Assembly (NCBI RefSeq): GCF_000332075.2
Contig: NZ_ALVU02000001.1
Coordinates: 930,001 to 994,000 of the forward strand
Length of the DNA stretch: 64,000 nucleotides
Direction: 5' to 3'
DNA from: Synechocystis sp. PCC 7509
GTDB lineage: Bacteria > Cyanobacteriota > Cyanobacteriia > Cyanobacteriales > Chroococcidiopsidaceae
In this document: in pieces, positions 35,491-44,157 of the stretch
How the letters are laid out: every line of letters starts with the position of its first letter
Position numbering within the stretch: the stretch's first letter is position 1
Position numbers and translations under genes: made by a program
The notes under the pieces: generated by a model
What the model saw: only the letters and a program-made list of their open reading frames with translations
Told to the model about the DNA's origin: nothing
Databases searched by the model: none

Positions 35491-36783
35491 ATGGGAGATG
35501 AGCGCTTAGAATTATTTGCTGATTTAGCAAGTAATTTACCTCAAAAGTCGCCACAGCTTCTAGTTCCGACACCGCCCTTAGCTCTATGCGAAGTCTGCGT
35601 TATTGTCCCCGTTCGTAATGAAGCCCAAACTATAGAAACCACTCTTAGCGCCCTAGCCTACCAAATCGACTTAAAGGGAAACAAACTCGATTGGCGGCGT
35701 TATGAAGTTATTTTATTAGCAAATAATTGTAGCGATAATTCCGCCGAAATTGCCTGTTATTTTGCCAGACGGCATCCCGAATTAGTTTTGCACGTAGTGG
35801 AAATAACTCTACCTCCGGCGGAGGCATACATCGGTAGAGTGCGGCAAATTTTGATGGATGAAGCTTATCGTCGTCTAGTTTACTTGCGACGCAGACGAGG
35901 AATAATTGCTTCAACTGACGGGGATTCTCAAGTTACGCCGACTTGGATTGCGGCTAATATTGCCGAAGTTGCGGCGGGTGCGGATGCGGTAGGTGGGAGA
36001 ATATATATAACTAAAAGCGATCGCGCTACTTTAAATCCTTACGCCAAAGCTTGCTATTTGCGCGAAGTTGGCTACCGTTTTCTCATTGCTGAATTAGAAG
36101 ATTATCTCGATCCCGACCCCGACGATCGCTTTCCCCGCCACTATCAACATTATGGTGCAAGCCTGGCTGTAACAGCCCAGATGTACCAACAAGCAGGAGG
36201 ATTACCCGCCGTCCGCACCCCGGAAGATGTAGCTTTTTACCAAGCTTTATTGCGGGTAAATGCGCGTTTTCGCCATAGTCCTTTAGTAAAAGTTGTAACT
36301 TCAGCCAGAGAAACGGGACGCGCCGCTTTAGGGTTGGCAAATCAATTGCATCAATGGGCGGCGATGGGAATGGGTGAGCAACCTTTTTTAGTAGAATCAG
36401 TAAATGCGATCGCGCTGCGTTTGCAAGTACGTCACCAATTGCGAATACTTTGGTCGGGCATTTTAGACGGTTATCAGCCAGATATTGCTCATATAGCTCA
36501 AATAGCAACAGATTTGGGGGTAAACGTACAATGGTTAGCCAAAGAATTGACGCAACCACATACTTTTGGTTTATTGTTTGAGAAAATCGAGCAACGCCAA
36601 GAGAAAGAAGGGATTTGGGCGCAACGTTGGCAAAAGGTAGAGATTAGACAAGTTATAACAGAATTACGGATATATCTTGATGAATTACGGAAAAAGTGCG
36701 ATCGCTATAGTTTATCTAAATTGCCTAGTTTTTCAGCCCAAGATTTTGCTAATTTGCAGGCTGAACGGCTGATTCCTTTTTAG
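35491..36783 (+). CDS. Family 2 glycosyltransferase, probable partner of the PIG-L/methyltransferase set
   Basis: This 430-aa GT-A glycosyltransferase has VIVPVRNEAQTIETTLSALA (about residues 34-53), LLANNCSDNSAEIA, the DxD-type metal site STDGDSQVTPTW (about 150), and RTPEDVAFYQ (the catalytic ED). It has no membrane helix. The C-terminal 150 residues are helical and family-specific. In other bacteria I recall this type beside acyl-CoA dehydrogenase, PIG-L and NodS-like genes. Here those three lie at 39263-41738 on the opposite strand, split off by a toxin-antitoxin island. The sugar donor is unknown. Confidence 0.85.
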   Translation: MGDERLELFADLASNLPQKSPQLLVPTPPLALCEVCVIVPVRNEAQTIETTLSALAYQIDLKGNKLDWRRYEVILLANNCSDNSAEIACYFARRHPELVLHVVEITLPPAEAYIGRVRQILMDEAYRRLVYLRRRRGIIASTDGDSQVTPTWIAANIAEVAAGADAVGGRIYITKSDRATLNPYAKACYLREVGYRFLIAELEDYLDPDPDDRFPRHYQHYGASLAVTAQMYQQAGGLPAVRTPEDVAFYQALLRVNARFRHSPLVKVVTSARETGRAALGLANQLHQWAAMGMGEQPFLVESVNAIALRLQVRHQLRILWSGILDGYQPDIAHIAQIATDLGVNVQWLAKELTQPHTFGLLFEKIEQRQEKEGIWAQRWQKVEIRQVITELRIYLDELRKKCDRYSLSKLPSFSAQDFANLQAERLIPF

Positions 36784-37017
36784 AAGCAATCTAAAAAAGT
36801 GCATAAGTTTGTTGGTTATGCTGATTAAGTGCGATTACTTTTTGAGCAATTGATATTGTAGAGAATGCGATCGCTATTTTTTTCATTTACTTAGACAAGT
36901 TAGGTTCTACCACAATTGGGAAACTCTCAAACCGGAGAGTTCATTTCGCCGCAAGCACTTTCAAGACGCTAGTGTTAAAATTCTTACATATTTCTTACTC
37001 TTTTGACCCCGAATCTG

Positions 37018-37281
37018 ATGAAAGTAACCAAGCTGTCGAGCAAAGGACAAGTTATTATTCCAAAAACCTTACGTGCTGCTCATAATTGGGAAGCAGGTCA
37101 AGAGCTTATTGCGATTGATGTTGGTGATGGTATTCTTTTAAAACCCAAAAAGCCTTTCCCAGAGACGACGTTAGCGCAGGTTGCAGGATGCTTAGAATAT
37201 TCAGGAAAGCCGAAAAGTTTAGATGATATAGAAGATGCGATTCACCAAGGAGTAATGGAACAGTGGCATGATTGCAGTTGA
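37018..37281 (+). CDS. AbrB/MazE-type antitoxin (VapB role)
   Basis: From the ATG at 37018 the protein has 87 aa. The swapped-hairpin DNA-binding domain is MKVTKLSSKGQVIIPKTLRAAHNWEAGQELIAIDVGDGILLKP, read in its blocks. The C-terminal part (LDDIEDAIHQGVMEQW) would wrap the toxin. A TTG-initiated extension to 37003 is less likely. Its end overlaps the PIN toxin gene by 14 bp, the usual antitoxin-toxin coupling, and it would repress its own operon. Confidence 0.88.
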   Translation: MKVTKLSSKGQVIIPKTLRAAHNWEAGQELIAIDVGDGILLKPKKPFPETTLAQVAGCLEYSGKPKSLDDIEDAIHQGVMEQWHDCS

Positions 37282-37657
37282 TACAAATATTGTTGTACGT
37301 CTCTTAACTCAAGATGACGAACAGCAATACAACAAAAGCTTTAAGCTATTTCAGAAACATGATGTATTTATTCCAGACATAGTAATCCTTGAAACAGAGT
37401 GGGTTTTACGTTTTGCTTACAACTTCAAACCCAATAAAATTTGCGAAGCATTTAAAAATTTATTCGGTTTACCTAATGTTCAGCTTACGAATGGAAATTT
37501 AATGGCGCAAGTTCTGCAATGGCATGAAAACGGCTTGGATTTTGCCGATGCAATCCATTTAGCACAAAGCCAGAACTGTTCCGCGCTTTACACTTTTGAT
37601 ACTAAGTTCGTAAATAAAGCTAAGAAATTAACGGAGTGTGCAGTTCAGCAGCCTTGA
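37268..37657 (+). CDS. VapC-type PIN-domain toxin RNase
   Basis: This 129-aa PIN ribonuclease has acidic active-site residues in MIAVDTNIVVRLL (D5), ILETEWVLR (the Glu), DFADAIHLA and YTFDTKFVNKA. The length is complete, unlike the second PIN gene at 38713. It is the partner of the overlapping AbrB-type antitoxin. Confidence 0.88.
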   Translation: MIAVDTNIVVRLLTQDDEQQYNKSFKLFQKHDVFIPDIVILETEWVLRFAYNFKPNKICEAFKNLFGLPNVQLTNGNLMAQVLQWHENGLDFADAIHLAQSQNCSALYTFDTKFVNKAKKLTECAVQQP

Positions 37658-38157
37658 AATATCTTTAACCGATTGCCTTTTAAGTGTAGGCTCTAATTCT
37701 ACCTAGAAGCGGGTTTCGGCGGGGAAGCAGAGCCAGTATTGTAAGGATTGTGGGAACTAGGCTATAAAAAATGCGATCGCTAACCGTTGTTGAAATATCT
37801 CTCAAGTGAACACTGATTGGTTTTGAGGATTTATCAACCAACCCACCGAAGGAAAATATTAGCAACTCTATCATTTTTTAAGTGAGAGTCAAGCTTTTAG
37901 GCTGTATTTGCTACCATTTCCGCTTGCTCGCTCAAATAAATCGAGCCGATATTGTTCTTCCTTTTGTCCTAATAAATGCCGTTTTACAAAAGTAGAATAT
38001 TTTTGGATTGATTATGATTATACTCTTTGCAGGTTATAGGCATCGAGAGCCAGATCGCAATTCATCAAAATAAGGGAATGATTCAGCGAGGTAATATTAA
38101 GAACACAAGCGCAAGCTAAATTTAAATTTTAATTAAACTCTGTATAGGAAGTTCAAA
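37658..38157. other. 500-bp gap holding a duplicated methyltransferase gene end
   Basis: There is no intact gene. The minus-strand frame at 37680-37874 lacks any family features or start signals. Positions 37929-37981 repeat the 3' end of the methyltransferase gene. The rest is AT-rich. Confidence 0.5.
37929..37981 (-). repeat. 53-bp fossil copy of the methyltransferase 3' end
   Basis: It matches 39270-39322 at 51 of 53 positions. On the minus strand it encodes RHLLGQKEEQYRLDLFER, the C-terminus of the methyltransferase, then runs on for about 12 other codons before a stop. The two copies bracket about 1.3 kb containing a membrane protein gene and a second toxin-antitoxin pair. Confidence 0.85.
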
Positions 38158-38637
38158 ATGGAGATTTTTTGGAAATTCTTACTAGATATATGTCTATTTC
38201 TAGCGTTGGTATTATCTACAACAATAATAAATGTCATATTAGTTATTTTGTTTCAAGGTAATATCAGTTTACGATCATTGTGTTTCGAGACGATTAAACA
38301 AATTTTGCAATCTCCATGGTTAACAGCAATGTTTACTATGTTCTTCTCTTTTTCGTTAATTGCTAGCTATTTTTGCAGCAAGATATTTTATGTAATGTTT
38401 AACTCTTTCAACATATTAGATGTATCTTTCGTCTCAGCTTGCTTTTTTATCTTCATGCTTTTGTTAATGGATTGTAATAAAATTTTGGCTAACATCGAAA
38501 AAACAGATAGTCTCAAAGAAATGGACTACTACAAAGTTATATTATGGCGAAACATAGACTCATCATTAACACCTGCAATAATTAATACATTGTTAGTTGT
38601 GCTAGGTATGTTGATTACCTACTACCAATTTAACTAG
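38158..38637 (+). CDS. Hypothetical membrane protein with four predicted helices
   Basis: This 159-aa very hydrophobic protein has helices at about 6-34, 55-80, 88-106 and 138-157, and a charged stretch (NIEKTDSLKEMDYYK) before the last. AGGAAG lies 7 bp before the ATG. I recognise no family. It is more AT-rich than its neighbours and lies inside the segment bracketed by the 53-bp duplication, which suggests it came with that segment. Confidence 0.6.
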   Translation: MEIFWKFLLDICLFLALVLSTTIINVILVILFQGNISLRSLCFETIKQILQSPWLTAMFTMFFSFSLIASYFCSKIFYVMFNSFNILDVSFVSACFFIFMLLLMDCNKILANIEKTDSLKEMDYYKVILWRNIDSSLTPAIINTLLVVLGMLITYYQFN

Positions 38638-38712
38638 ATTCGTTAGTCAGATTGTAGCTTTGGAGTTTTTTGCTCTTGAGAGTATTTCATCCACATTCAA
38701 ACCTGGACAACT

Positions 38713-39039
38713 TCATCTAGATAGCATTGCCTGTGCTACTAAAATGCGATCAAAAGGATCTCTATGATGTAGAGGCAAGTTAAAATAGCGCTCAGTATTA
38801 GAGAATGCGATCGGCAAAACTTCTATTTTTAGTTGTTGTAGCACTATCTCTAACTCAGCAAAGGAGTTTTGCAAGCTAAGTTTTCCTAAACCAAGCTTAA
38901 TTGAAATTTCCCATAGACTGGCAATACTCAACCAAAGAGTATTACTTGGATCTTCAAGAATTTCTGCTGCTTTAGAACTTAATTTTTTGCTGTCTTGCAA
39001 GTACCAGAGAAAAGTATGGGTATCCAGGAGAAGATTCAT
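38713..39039 (-). CDS. PIN-domain toxin (VapC type), C-terminally truncated
   Basis: This 108-aa protein has MNLLLDTHTFLWYLQD (D6), the WEISIKLGLGKL block and HHRDPFDRILVAQAM, as in PIN toxins paired with DUF2281 or Phd antitoxins. Family members are about 128 aa and continue with a final strand and Asp; here a stop follows LSR directly after the fourth helix. The last acidic residue and closing strand are therefore missing, and the toxin may be inactive. It lies 2 bp downstream of its antitoxin gene. Confidence 0.8.
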   Translation of the reverse strand: MNLLLDTHTFLWYLQDSKKLSSKAAEILEDPSNTLWLSIASLWEISIKLGLGKLSLQNSFAELEIVLQQLKIEVLPIAFSNTERYFNLPLHHRDPFDRILVAQAMLSR

Positions 39040-39041
39040 GT

Positions 39042-39260
39042 TTACATATAATCTTTTAATTCTTCAAGTGGTTCATCAAAATCCTCAGACATCCAGACTT
39101 TACCTTTCCAGATTCCAAGTCCGCCTCGCTTGGTAGTATTTGGCGTTTTAGGAGCTTCTGGGGCGTAGCGATTTACTAGAAATTCTATATAGTCAAGAAC
39201 TGACTGTTTGGCAGATTCCGGCAATTTTTCGAGATTTTTCAAGATAGTAGTTTCTATCAT
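39042..39260 (-). CDS. DUF2281-type antitoxin
   Basis: This 72-aa protein has the helical N-terminus ILKNLEKLPESAKQSVLDYIEFLV followed by GGLGIWKGKVWMSEDFDEPLEEL, the pattern of DUF2281 antitoxins in which the FDEPLEE tail blocks the PIN toxin active site. It lies immediately upstream of the truncated toxin and 2 bp after the methyltransferase stop, so it may be read from the methyltransferase operon. Confidence 0.85.
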   Translation of the reverse strand: MIETTILKNLEKLPESAKQSVLDYIEFLVNRYAPEAPKTPNTTKRGGLGIWKGKVWMSEDFDEPLEELKDYM

Positions 39261-39262
39261 TT

Positions 39263-39853
39263 TTACACGCGCTCAAATAAATCGAGCCGATATTGTTCTT
39301 CCTTTTGACCTAATAAATGTCGTAATTTAGTCGGAGCAAGTTCAAAAAACGAGTCGTGGACTTCATCGCCACTTAAAGGATAATCACGGGCGTAAAGCGT
39401 CCAGTGAACTAAAAGCAAATGTCCGCTGGGTTCTAGATGCTCTAGGATTAACTGTTGAGCTTTTTTTAAGTCTTCCCAACACCAGTAATAGCCAACTTCT
39501 GAAACTAAAGTTAAATCAAATGTTTCATTAGGATATTGCTCTGGTACAGACATAATCTCAAATTTAACGTGGGAAAGCGATTTACAGCGCGCGATCGCTT
39601 TCTCTTGCGCTAACTTTGATACATCAATAGAAAGCAAAGCATCGCAACGTTGGGCGAGTTTTTGAGTTAGTACGCCAATAGATCCGCCAATTTCAAAAGC
39701 CGAACGATAACGTTCTTTTGGTAAAGCGGCAATTGTGGCAGCATATTTATTAGCTTCGTACTCGCTAGTTTCAAACTTCCAAGGATCGGGACTTTCAGTA
39801 TAAAGCTTGTCAAAGTAGCTAGGCGGTAAAGAGTTAGGTTGCGACTCGTTCAT
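39263..39853 (-). CDS. NodS-like SAM-dependent methyltransferase
   Basis: This 196-aa class I methyltransferase opens with SYFDKLYTESPDPWKFETSEYEANKYAATIAAL, a NodS-family hallmark, read in its blocks. Motif I is AFEIGGSIGVLTQKLA, followed by SIDVS and SEVGYYW. NodS methylates an amino group on a de-N-acetylated sugar in rhizobial Nod factor. Here the gene overlaps the PIG-L deacetylase gene through ATGA, so a methylation following deacetylation is plausible. The 3' end exists in a second copy at 37929-37981. Confidence 0.87.
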   Translation of the reverse strand: MNESQPNSLPPSYFDKLYTESPDPWKFETSEYEANKYAATIAALPKERYRSAFEIGGSIGVLTQKLAQRCDALLSIDVSKLAQEKAIARCKSLSHVKFEIMSVPEQYPNETFDLTLVSEVGYYWCWEDLKKAQQLILEHLEPSGHLLLVHWTLYARDYPLSGDEVHDSFFELAPTKLRHLLGQKEEQYRLDLFERV

Positions 39854-40566
39854 AAATATTCCTCTAAATAAACTTCCACTGGACGAGTAAAGTTTACCAA
39901 CATTTCTGAGGTTAGCCGAAACCCTTGGGGGTCATCATCAATTAAATTAGTGATTTGGGAACGATAAGATGCGATCGCTTGTTGTTTTAATTTCAGTACA
40001 AAGCTAATATCTAATCGCCAGCTAATAAGCTTGTGATTATCCCAGTTTGTACTTTGCGAGTCGTCCCAATCCCAGATTGGATACTCTATTAAACGCGGAG
40101 TCATATTTAAGCTAGTTAAAGCTTTACTAACTAACTGAAAACTAGCACGGTGATCGGAGTGAGGATCGCAGCGCAGAGGTAAAAATACAATTTCTGGGGC
40201 AATTTGCGCTAAATATTGACTCAAATCGAGGTTTTGATGAGCAACTCCGCCATCGGGTAAACGCAAAAAGTTAATCGCCGTTGCATCAACTCCCAATATG
40301 TCCAAAGCTGAGATTGTCTCGCTTTCCCGTAATTCTCGCAGCGCTAAAGGTGGATACTTTCGGGAATTGGGGTGAGACAAAGTACCGTCGCTAACTACCA
40401 GCACGCTTACGTCACAGCCAATAGAACGTAAAAGTGCGATCGCGCCTCCACAGCCCAAAGTCTCATCGTCGGGGTGTGGTGCAACAATTAGCGCCCGTTT
40501 AACAGCAATTTGGGACACCGAATACAAGGGCGATTCTACACCCGTTAATAGTAAGTTTTCGACCAT
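39850..40566 (-). CDS. PIG-L family deacetylase
   Basis: This 238-aa zinc-dependent LmbE/PIG-L fold enzyme, which typically removes N-acetyl from GlcNAc-containing substrates, has ALIVAPHPDDETLGCGGAI (residues 25-43), whose HPDDE supplies zinc ligands and the catalytic Asp, and RCDPHSDHRASFQL with the third ligand His. It overlaps the acyl-CoA dehydrogenase gene by 22 bp and the methyltransferase gene by 4 bp. The substrate is unknown. Confidence 0.92.
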   Translation of the reverse strand: MVENLLLTGVESPLYSVSQIAVKRALIVAPHPDDETLGCGGAIALLRSIGCDVSVLVVSDGTLSHPNSRKYPPLALRELRESETISALDILGVDATAINFLRLPDGGVAHQNLDLSQYLAQIAPEIVFLPLRCDPHSDHRASFQLVSKALTSLNMTPRLIEYPIWDWDDSQSTNWDNHKLISWRLDISFVLKLKQQAIASYRSQITNLIDDDPQGFRLTSEMLVNFTRPVEVYLEEYL

Positions 40567-41738
40567 AAAGAATCAATTGAGGTAGTGTCAGCCAATGCGT
40601 ACTTACCAGCGCTGCCTAAAGCTGCATCAAAAGCAGGTTGGCGTAAATACAAACTTAAATCGCGGATAATTCGCTCCATCGGATAGGGAGGTAATAAGCC
40701 GCGAGTACCAACAATTCGTTCGCTTAGTTGCATTGCATCCATACAAATAGACTCGATTGTTGTTCTTACCATATTTGTATAAGCAACTAATTTTTCGGCT
40801 TGGGGATGGTCAACATCAGGGTAGCCACCAAAAATCGGCGCATAACTTGCAACCAAATCCGCCGCACCTTTTAGCCAAAGATTTCCGCTTTCAATGGCGA
40901 TCGCCATTTTTCCAATTCGGGCTTGTTGATGCGGATCTTCCGTCCTATTTAGCTCGTGTAAATACTGCCGCGTTGCGTCAAATAATGCCTCTGCGCCCCC
41001 CAACTGCACCGCCGCAAACCTAATTACTCCCGCCGTTAACCAAGGTTGGCGATAATAATCTCCTGGCTTGCCAATTAACCACTTAGCGTCTAATTCTACC
41101 CCAGTAAAATCTACTTTATAACTAGCCGTTGCTCGCATTCCCATCGGTTGCCACCAAGCCGGATCGCTCACCGTTGCGACTTCTTCCATCGGTACAATAC
41201 ACATTTGCCAAGTGCCGTCGGGCAGCGATCCGTTGACAAAAGGACGCTCAACGTACCCGCAGCCAGAAGCAAAGGTTTTTGAGCCTTCTAGCCTATAGCG
41301 TCCGTCGCCGAGGGGAATAATTTTTACACCATCTTCAGCTTCAGCATTCCAAACGCCAAATATTTTGTGGTGAAGTCGCGCGTCTTCTGCCAATTGCTCG
41401 ATTTGTTCTCTTGTCCCAAAACTCTGCACCAATTGCAGCGCGTTAACGTGTCCTTCATAGATGCGCCCTACCGCCAAATTGCCGCTCCCAATGCACTTAA
41501 GCAACATTAGCGTTTCGTAAATGGCAACAGCGTCTATTCCCGCACCCCAGCCGCCTAAATGGGGTTGTAGTGGCGCTTCTAGCAGTCCACTATCAGCGAT
41601 TAGTTCAAATTCTCGTACTGGAAATACCCCAAAGCGATCGCTCTCGGCGGCGTTGGTGGCACAATAAGCAGCAATTTCTTTTGCTCTAGCTAAGTGGTTA
41701 ACGGCGTTACAAGTAGTGTTGAGCTTCGCGCTATACAA
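40545..41738 (-). CDS. Acyl-CoA dehydrogenase family flavoprotein
   Basis: This 397-aa protein has the three-part acyl-CoA dehydrogenase fold. An N-terminal helical part (SGLLEAPLQPHLGGWGAGIDAVAIYETLMLL) is followed by a middle beta domain (YRLEGSKTFASGCGYVERPFV, WWQPMGMRATASYKVDFTGVEL) and a C-terminal helical bundle (RIIRDLSLYLRQPAFDAAL). It would bind FAD and oxidise an acyl thioester or related substrate. Cyanobacteria generally lack beta-oxidation, so a biosynthetic role with the coupled deacetylase and methyltransferase is more likely. It is the first gene of the set. Confidence 0.88.
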   Translation of the reverse strand: MYSAKLNTTCNAVNHLARAKEIAAYCATNAAESDRFGVFPVREFELIADSGLLEAPLQPHLGGWGAGIDAVAIYETLMLLKCIGSGNLAVGRIYEGHVNALQLVQSFGTREQIEQLAEDARLHHKIFGVWNAEAEDGVKIIPLGDGRYRLEGSKTFASGCGYVERPFVNGSLPDGTWQMCIVPMEEVATVSDPAWWQPMGMRATASYKVDFTGVELDAKWLIGKPGDYYRQPWLTAGVIRFAAVQLGGAEALFDATRQYLHELNRTEDPHQQARIGKMAIAIESGNLWLKGAADLVASYAPIFGGYPDVDHPQAEKLVAYTNMVRTTIESICMDAMQLSERIVGTRGLLPPYPMERIIRDLSLYLRQPAFDAALGSAGKYALADTTSIDSLWSKTYY

Positions 41739-42002
41739 TTGAGTATTGATATTTCCCCCTTCTTTGACAGCTTTGATAATACTGCTAAGAATAATGACTT
41801 ATTAGTTCGATCTAACACCTCTATCTTCTGTACGATCTGACGATGGGTTATTTTTGTAGCTGTTAAATCTGTAAATTTGCGATCGCCCGCAATATGTAAA
41901 TCAAGAATTATGTCAATCTGACTTTTACCCGTAGTTTGCCGGATTCATCCTACTTGTAAAATAGATAGACTCTATTAGCTAACGATTTTTTAGTATTAAA
42001 AC

Positions 42003-42872
42003 ATGAACTCACCCACAAATTTCGATTTTGAAGACGATAAATTTAACGCTCCACCATCGCTAACTATTCCTTGGTGTCAAATGATTAATCCTAGGTATGA
42101 CAATGGCGAAATGCAGCCCTATGGATTAGCTATTAGAGTAGACAATGCTAAAGCCGTAGGTTTTACTCCTGATGCTAACTGGCAACAGATAGATTACGCT
42201 TTTAGCACTGGAGAAATTCAACCACTGTTTATTAGTAATACACCGCAGTTAGTTGTTGTTCGCCGAGGGCCATTATCGCTAAAAAATCGCGAAACTGGCG
42301 AAAAGATTGGGACGCTTAAAGACCATTACGACGCTTTTTTAACAGATAAACTTAAATTCAAAACCTATACTCGTCACTTAATTTACTTAGTAGATAATAA
42401 CAAAAAGTTTTTGCATAAATTGCCTCTACAATTAACATTAAATGGCGCAGCAGGGGCAAGTTTTAGCAAAGCTTACTACGATTACAACAAGCAAAGTAGA
42501 GAATTAACTGGATTTTTGGGCGAATTAGAAAAAGCTTACGCGCAATATCGCCAACAACCAGTGTCATCAAAAGGTGGTTTATTCTACGCTCACGGTATTT
42601 TTTGCCCAATAATTGAATCTGAAGAAAGAGGAAGCGGCGAAAATACAGCCTTAATTGCGGCGACTACAGATTACGAACATCCTACCGTAGATACTTTAAG
42701 TAAGTACTTAATTGCCTCTGATGCTGAAGAATCGACAATAATTGTTCAAGCTTTTGAAGAACATAAAGAGTTTGGTAAAGAAAACATTAAATTTGTTGAA
42801 ACTTCTAAAGTGGCAGCAACTTCTAGTTCTGCTTATACCGATGATGATGAATTTGATTATCCACCCTATTAA
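42003..42872 (+). CDS. DUF5895-type conserved cyanobacterial protein
   Basis: This 289-aa soluble protein begins with an acidic segment, then PPSLTIPWCQMINPRYDNGEMQPYGLAIRVDNA, and later GAAGASFSKAYYDYNKQSRELTGFLGELEKAYAQY. It ends in an acidic tail rich in Asp and Tyr. I assign DUF5895 from memory. The function is unknown; related proteins have a single-stranded-DNA-binding-like feel but I cannot show it. It is followed by a bidirectional hairpin before mltA. Confidence 0.65.
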   Translation: MNSPTNFDFEDDKFNAPPSLTIPWCQMINPRYDNGEMQPYGLAIRVDNAKAVGFTPDANWQQIDYAFSTGEIQPLFISNTPQLVVVRRGPLSLKNRETGEKIGTLKDHYDAFLTDKLKFKTYTRHLIYLVDNNKKFLHKLPLQLTLNGAAGASFSKAYYDYNKQSRELTGFLGELEKAYAQYRQQPVSSKGGLFYAHGIFCPIIESEERGSGENTALIAATTDYEHPTVDTLSKYLIASDAEESTIIVQAFEEHKEFGKENIKFVETSKVAATSSSAYTDDDEFDYPPY

Positions 42873-42913
42873 AAAACTTCAAGAGCGGGTAATTATTAAT
42901 TGTCAATAACATG

Positions 42914-42947
42914 AACAGCCTAGAATTAAAGCTAATTCCAGGCTGTT
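42914..42947. terminator. Hairpin between convergent DUF5895 and mltA genes
   Basis: AACAGCCT and GAATTA pair with TAATTC and AGGCTGTT, with one bulged position on each side and a 4-base loop. It is placed to end both transcripts. Confidence 0.7.
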
Positions 42948-42966
42948 TGGTCAAAAATAGTAATTT

Positions 42967-44154
42967 TTACTTAAGTAGCAAATAATACAATTGACCTCTA
43001 CTACCCGTAACTCCCGCGCGATCGCCTGCCAATTTTCCTGTACCCATAAAATAATCTACTCGTCCCGCACCTTTAATCGCACTCCCCGCGTCTTGATCCA
43101 AAACATAGCGGCTAACACTGCGATACTCCATTTGCGTTTTAGGATCATTTTTAAATAGCCCCTTGGAATTACCTTGAAAAGGCAGGCTAGTATGAATCAG
43201 TGCTAAAGCCCCTGGAGGCATTAAAGACTTATCGGTAGCAATCGAGCGCTCGGCAGTTACAGGTACGCCTAAACTCCCCGTAGCTGGCGCTCCATAGGTT
43301 TTGCGGAAAAACACAAAACTGCGGTTGCGGGGTAAATAACTATTGAGTTCCCAAGGTTTTTGGGTAAAGTAATTAATCATTACAGGTAAAGTTAAGCCTG
43401 GAAGCGGCAGTTTGCCATCTTTGGCTAACTCCTTGCCAATACTGGTGTAAGGATAATCGGTTTTAGCCGCGTAACCTATACTCATTTGAGTACCATCAGT
43501 AAGAGCAAACCTAGCCGAGCCTTGAATTTGAGCTAAAAAAGCGTCTAAGCGATCGCTTAACCAAACTAATTCTAATCCCTTCAGCTTGCTTTTTGCCCCT
43601 AACAAACCATCTTTGCCTTCTAATTGGGCGCGAGTAGGATGAGGTTTAGACCATCTTTTAAAGTTGTTAGGCAGTTGATACAAAGGGTAACGGTATTTTT
43701 CGGTTTTGACGGGACTAGCCTCGTACATTGGCTCGTAATAGGCGGTAAATAAAACTTCTCCCTTACCATCTCTGCCCGTCGAACGATAAAAAACAAAATC
43801 TCGTTTGACCGCCTGCTGGAGATCGGCGGGAGTTTTGGCGGCAACTACCAGTTTGCGGAAATGAACTAAACTGCGACGGACGCGATCGCGGGTAATACCA
43901 CTAGAGCTATATTTTCGGTAAGCTTTCAACGCACTAGGCGAATTTACATAGCGCAAACTGCTATCAATAGACTTTAGTACCTCTCGCCAATCGCCACTTT
44001 GACCATTTTCACCCCATATTTGCGCGTCTAGCCCCAAGTTGGGATCTTGAGCCTGTTTATTTACTTGCAGAGGTACGCGGGCGATGGAAGGGGTAGGACA
44101 AAGCGCGATCGCCACTCCTATAGAGGTCAGTAAACCAAATATCTTTTTCATCAT
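42967..44154 (-). CDS. mltA: Membrane-bound lytic murein transglycosylase A
   Basis: This 395-aa protein has a signal peptide (MMKKIFGLLTSIGVAIALCPTPSIA), then an MltA barrel domain (FTAYYEPMYEASPVKTEKYRYPLYQLP, about 125-255) and a C-terminal 3D domain with the three conserved aspartates (RYVLDQDAGSAIKGAGRVDYFMG, about 350-375), which includes the catalytic Asp. It cleaves peptidoglycan glycan strands to 1,6-anhydro products. There is no classical lipobox Cys-+2 context, although a Cys is near the cleavage region. It lies 3 bp after a small conserved gene and is probably co-transcribed with it. Confidence 0.93.
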   Translation of the reverse strand: MMKKIFGLLTSIGVAIALCPTPSIARVPLQVNKQAQDPNLGLDAQIWGENGQSGDWREVLKSIDSSLRYVNSPSALKAYRKYSSSGITRDRVRRSLVHFRKLVVAAKTPADLQQAVKRDFVFYRSTGRDGKGEVLFTAYYEPMYEASPVKTEKYRYPLYQLPNNFKRWSKPHPTRAQLEGKDGLLGAKSKLKGLELVWLSDRLDAFLAQIQGSARFALTDGTQMSIGYAAKTDYPYTSIGKELAKDGKLPLPGLTLPVMINYFTQKPWELNSYLPRNRSFVFFRKTYGAPATGSLGVPVTAERSIATDKSLMPPGALALIHTSLPFQGNSKGLFKNDPKTQMEYRSVSRYVLDQDAGSAIKGAGRVDYFMGTGKLAGDRAGVTGSRGQLYYLLLK

Positions 44155-44157
44155 TTA

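Noticed and set aside
37680-37874. 64-codon minus-strand frame in the toxin-antitoxin island
   Set aside because: No ribosome site and no family features, in a region of rearranged DNA.
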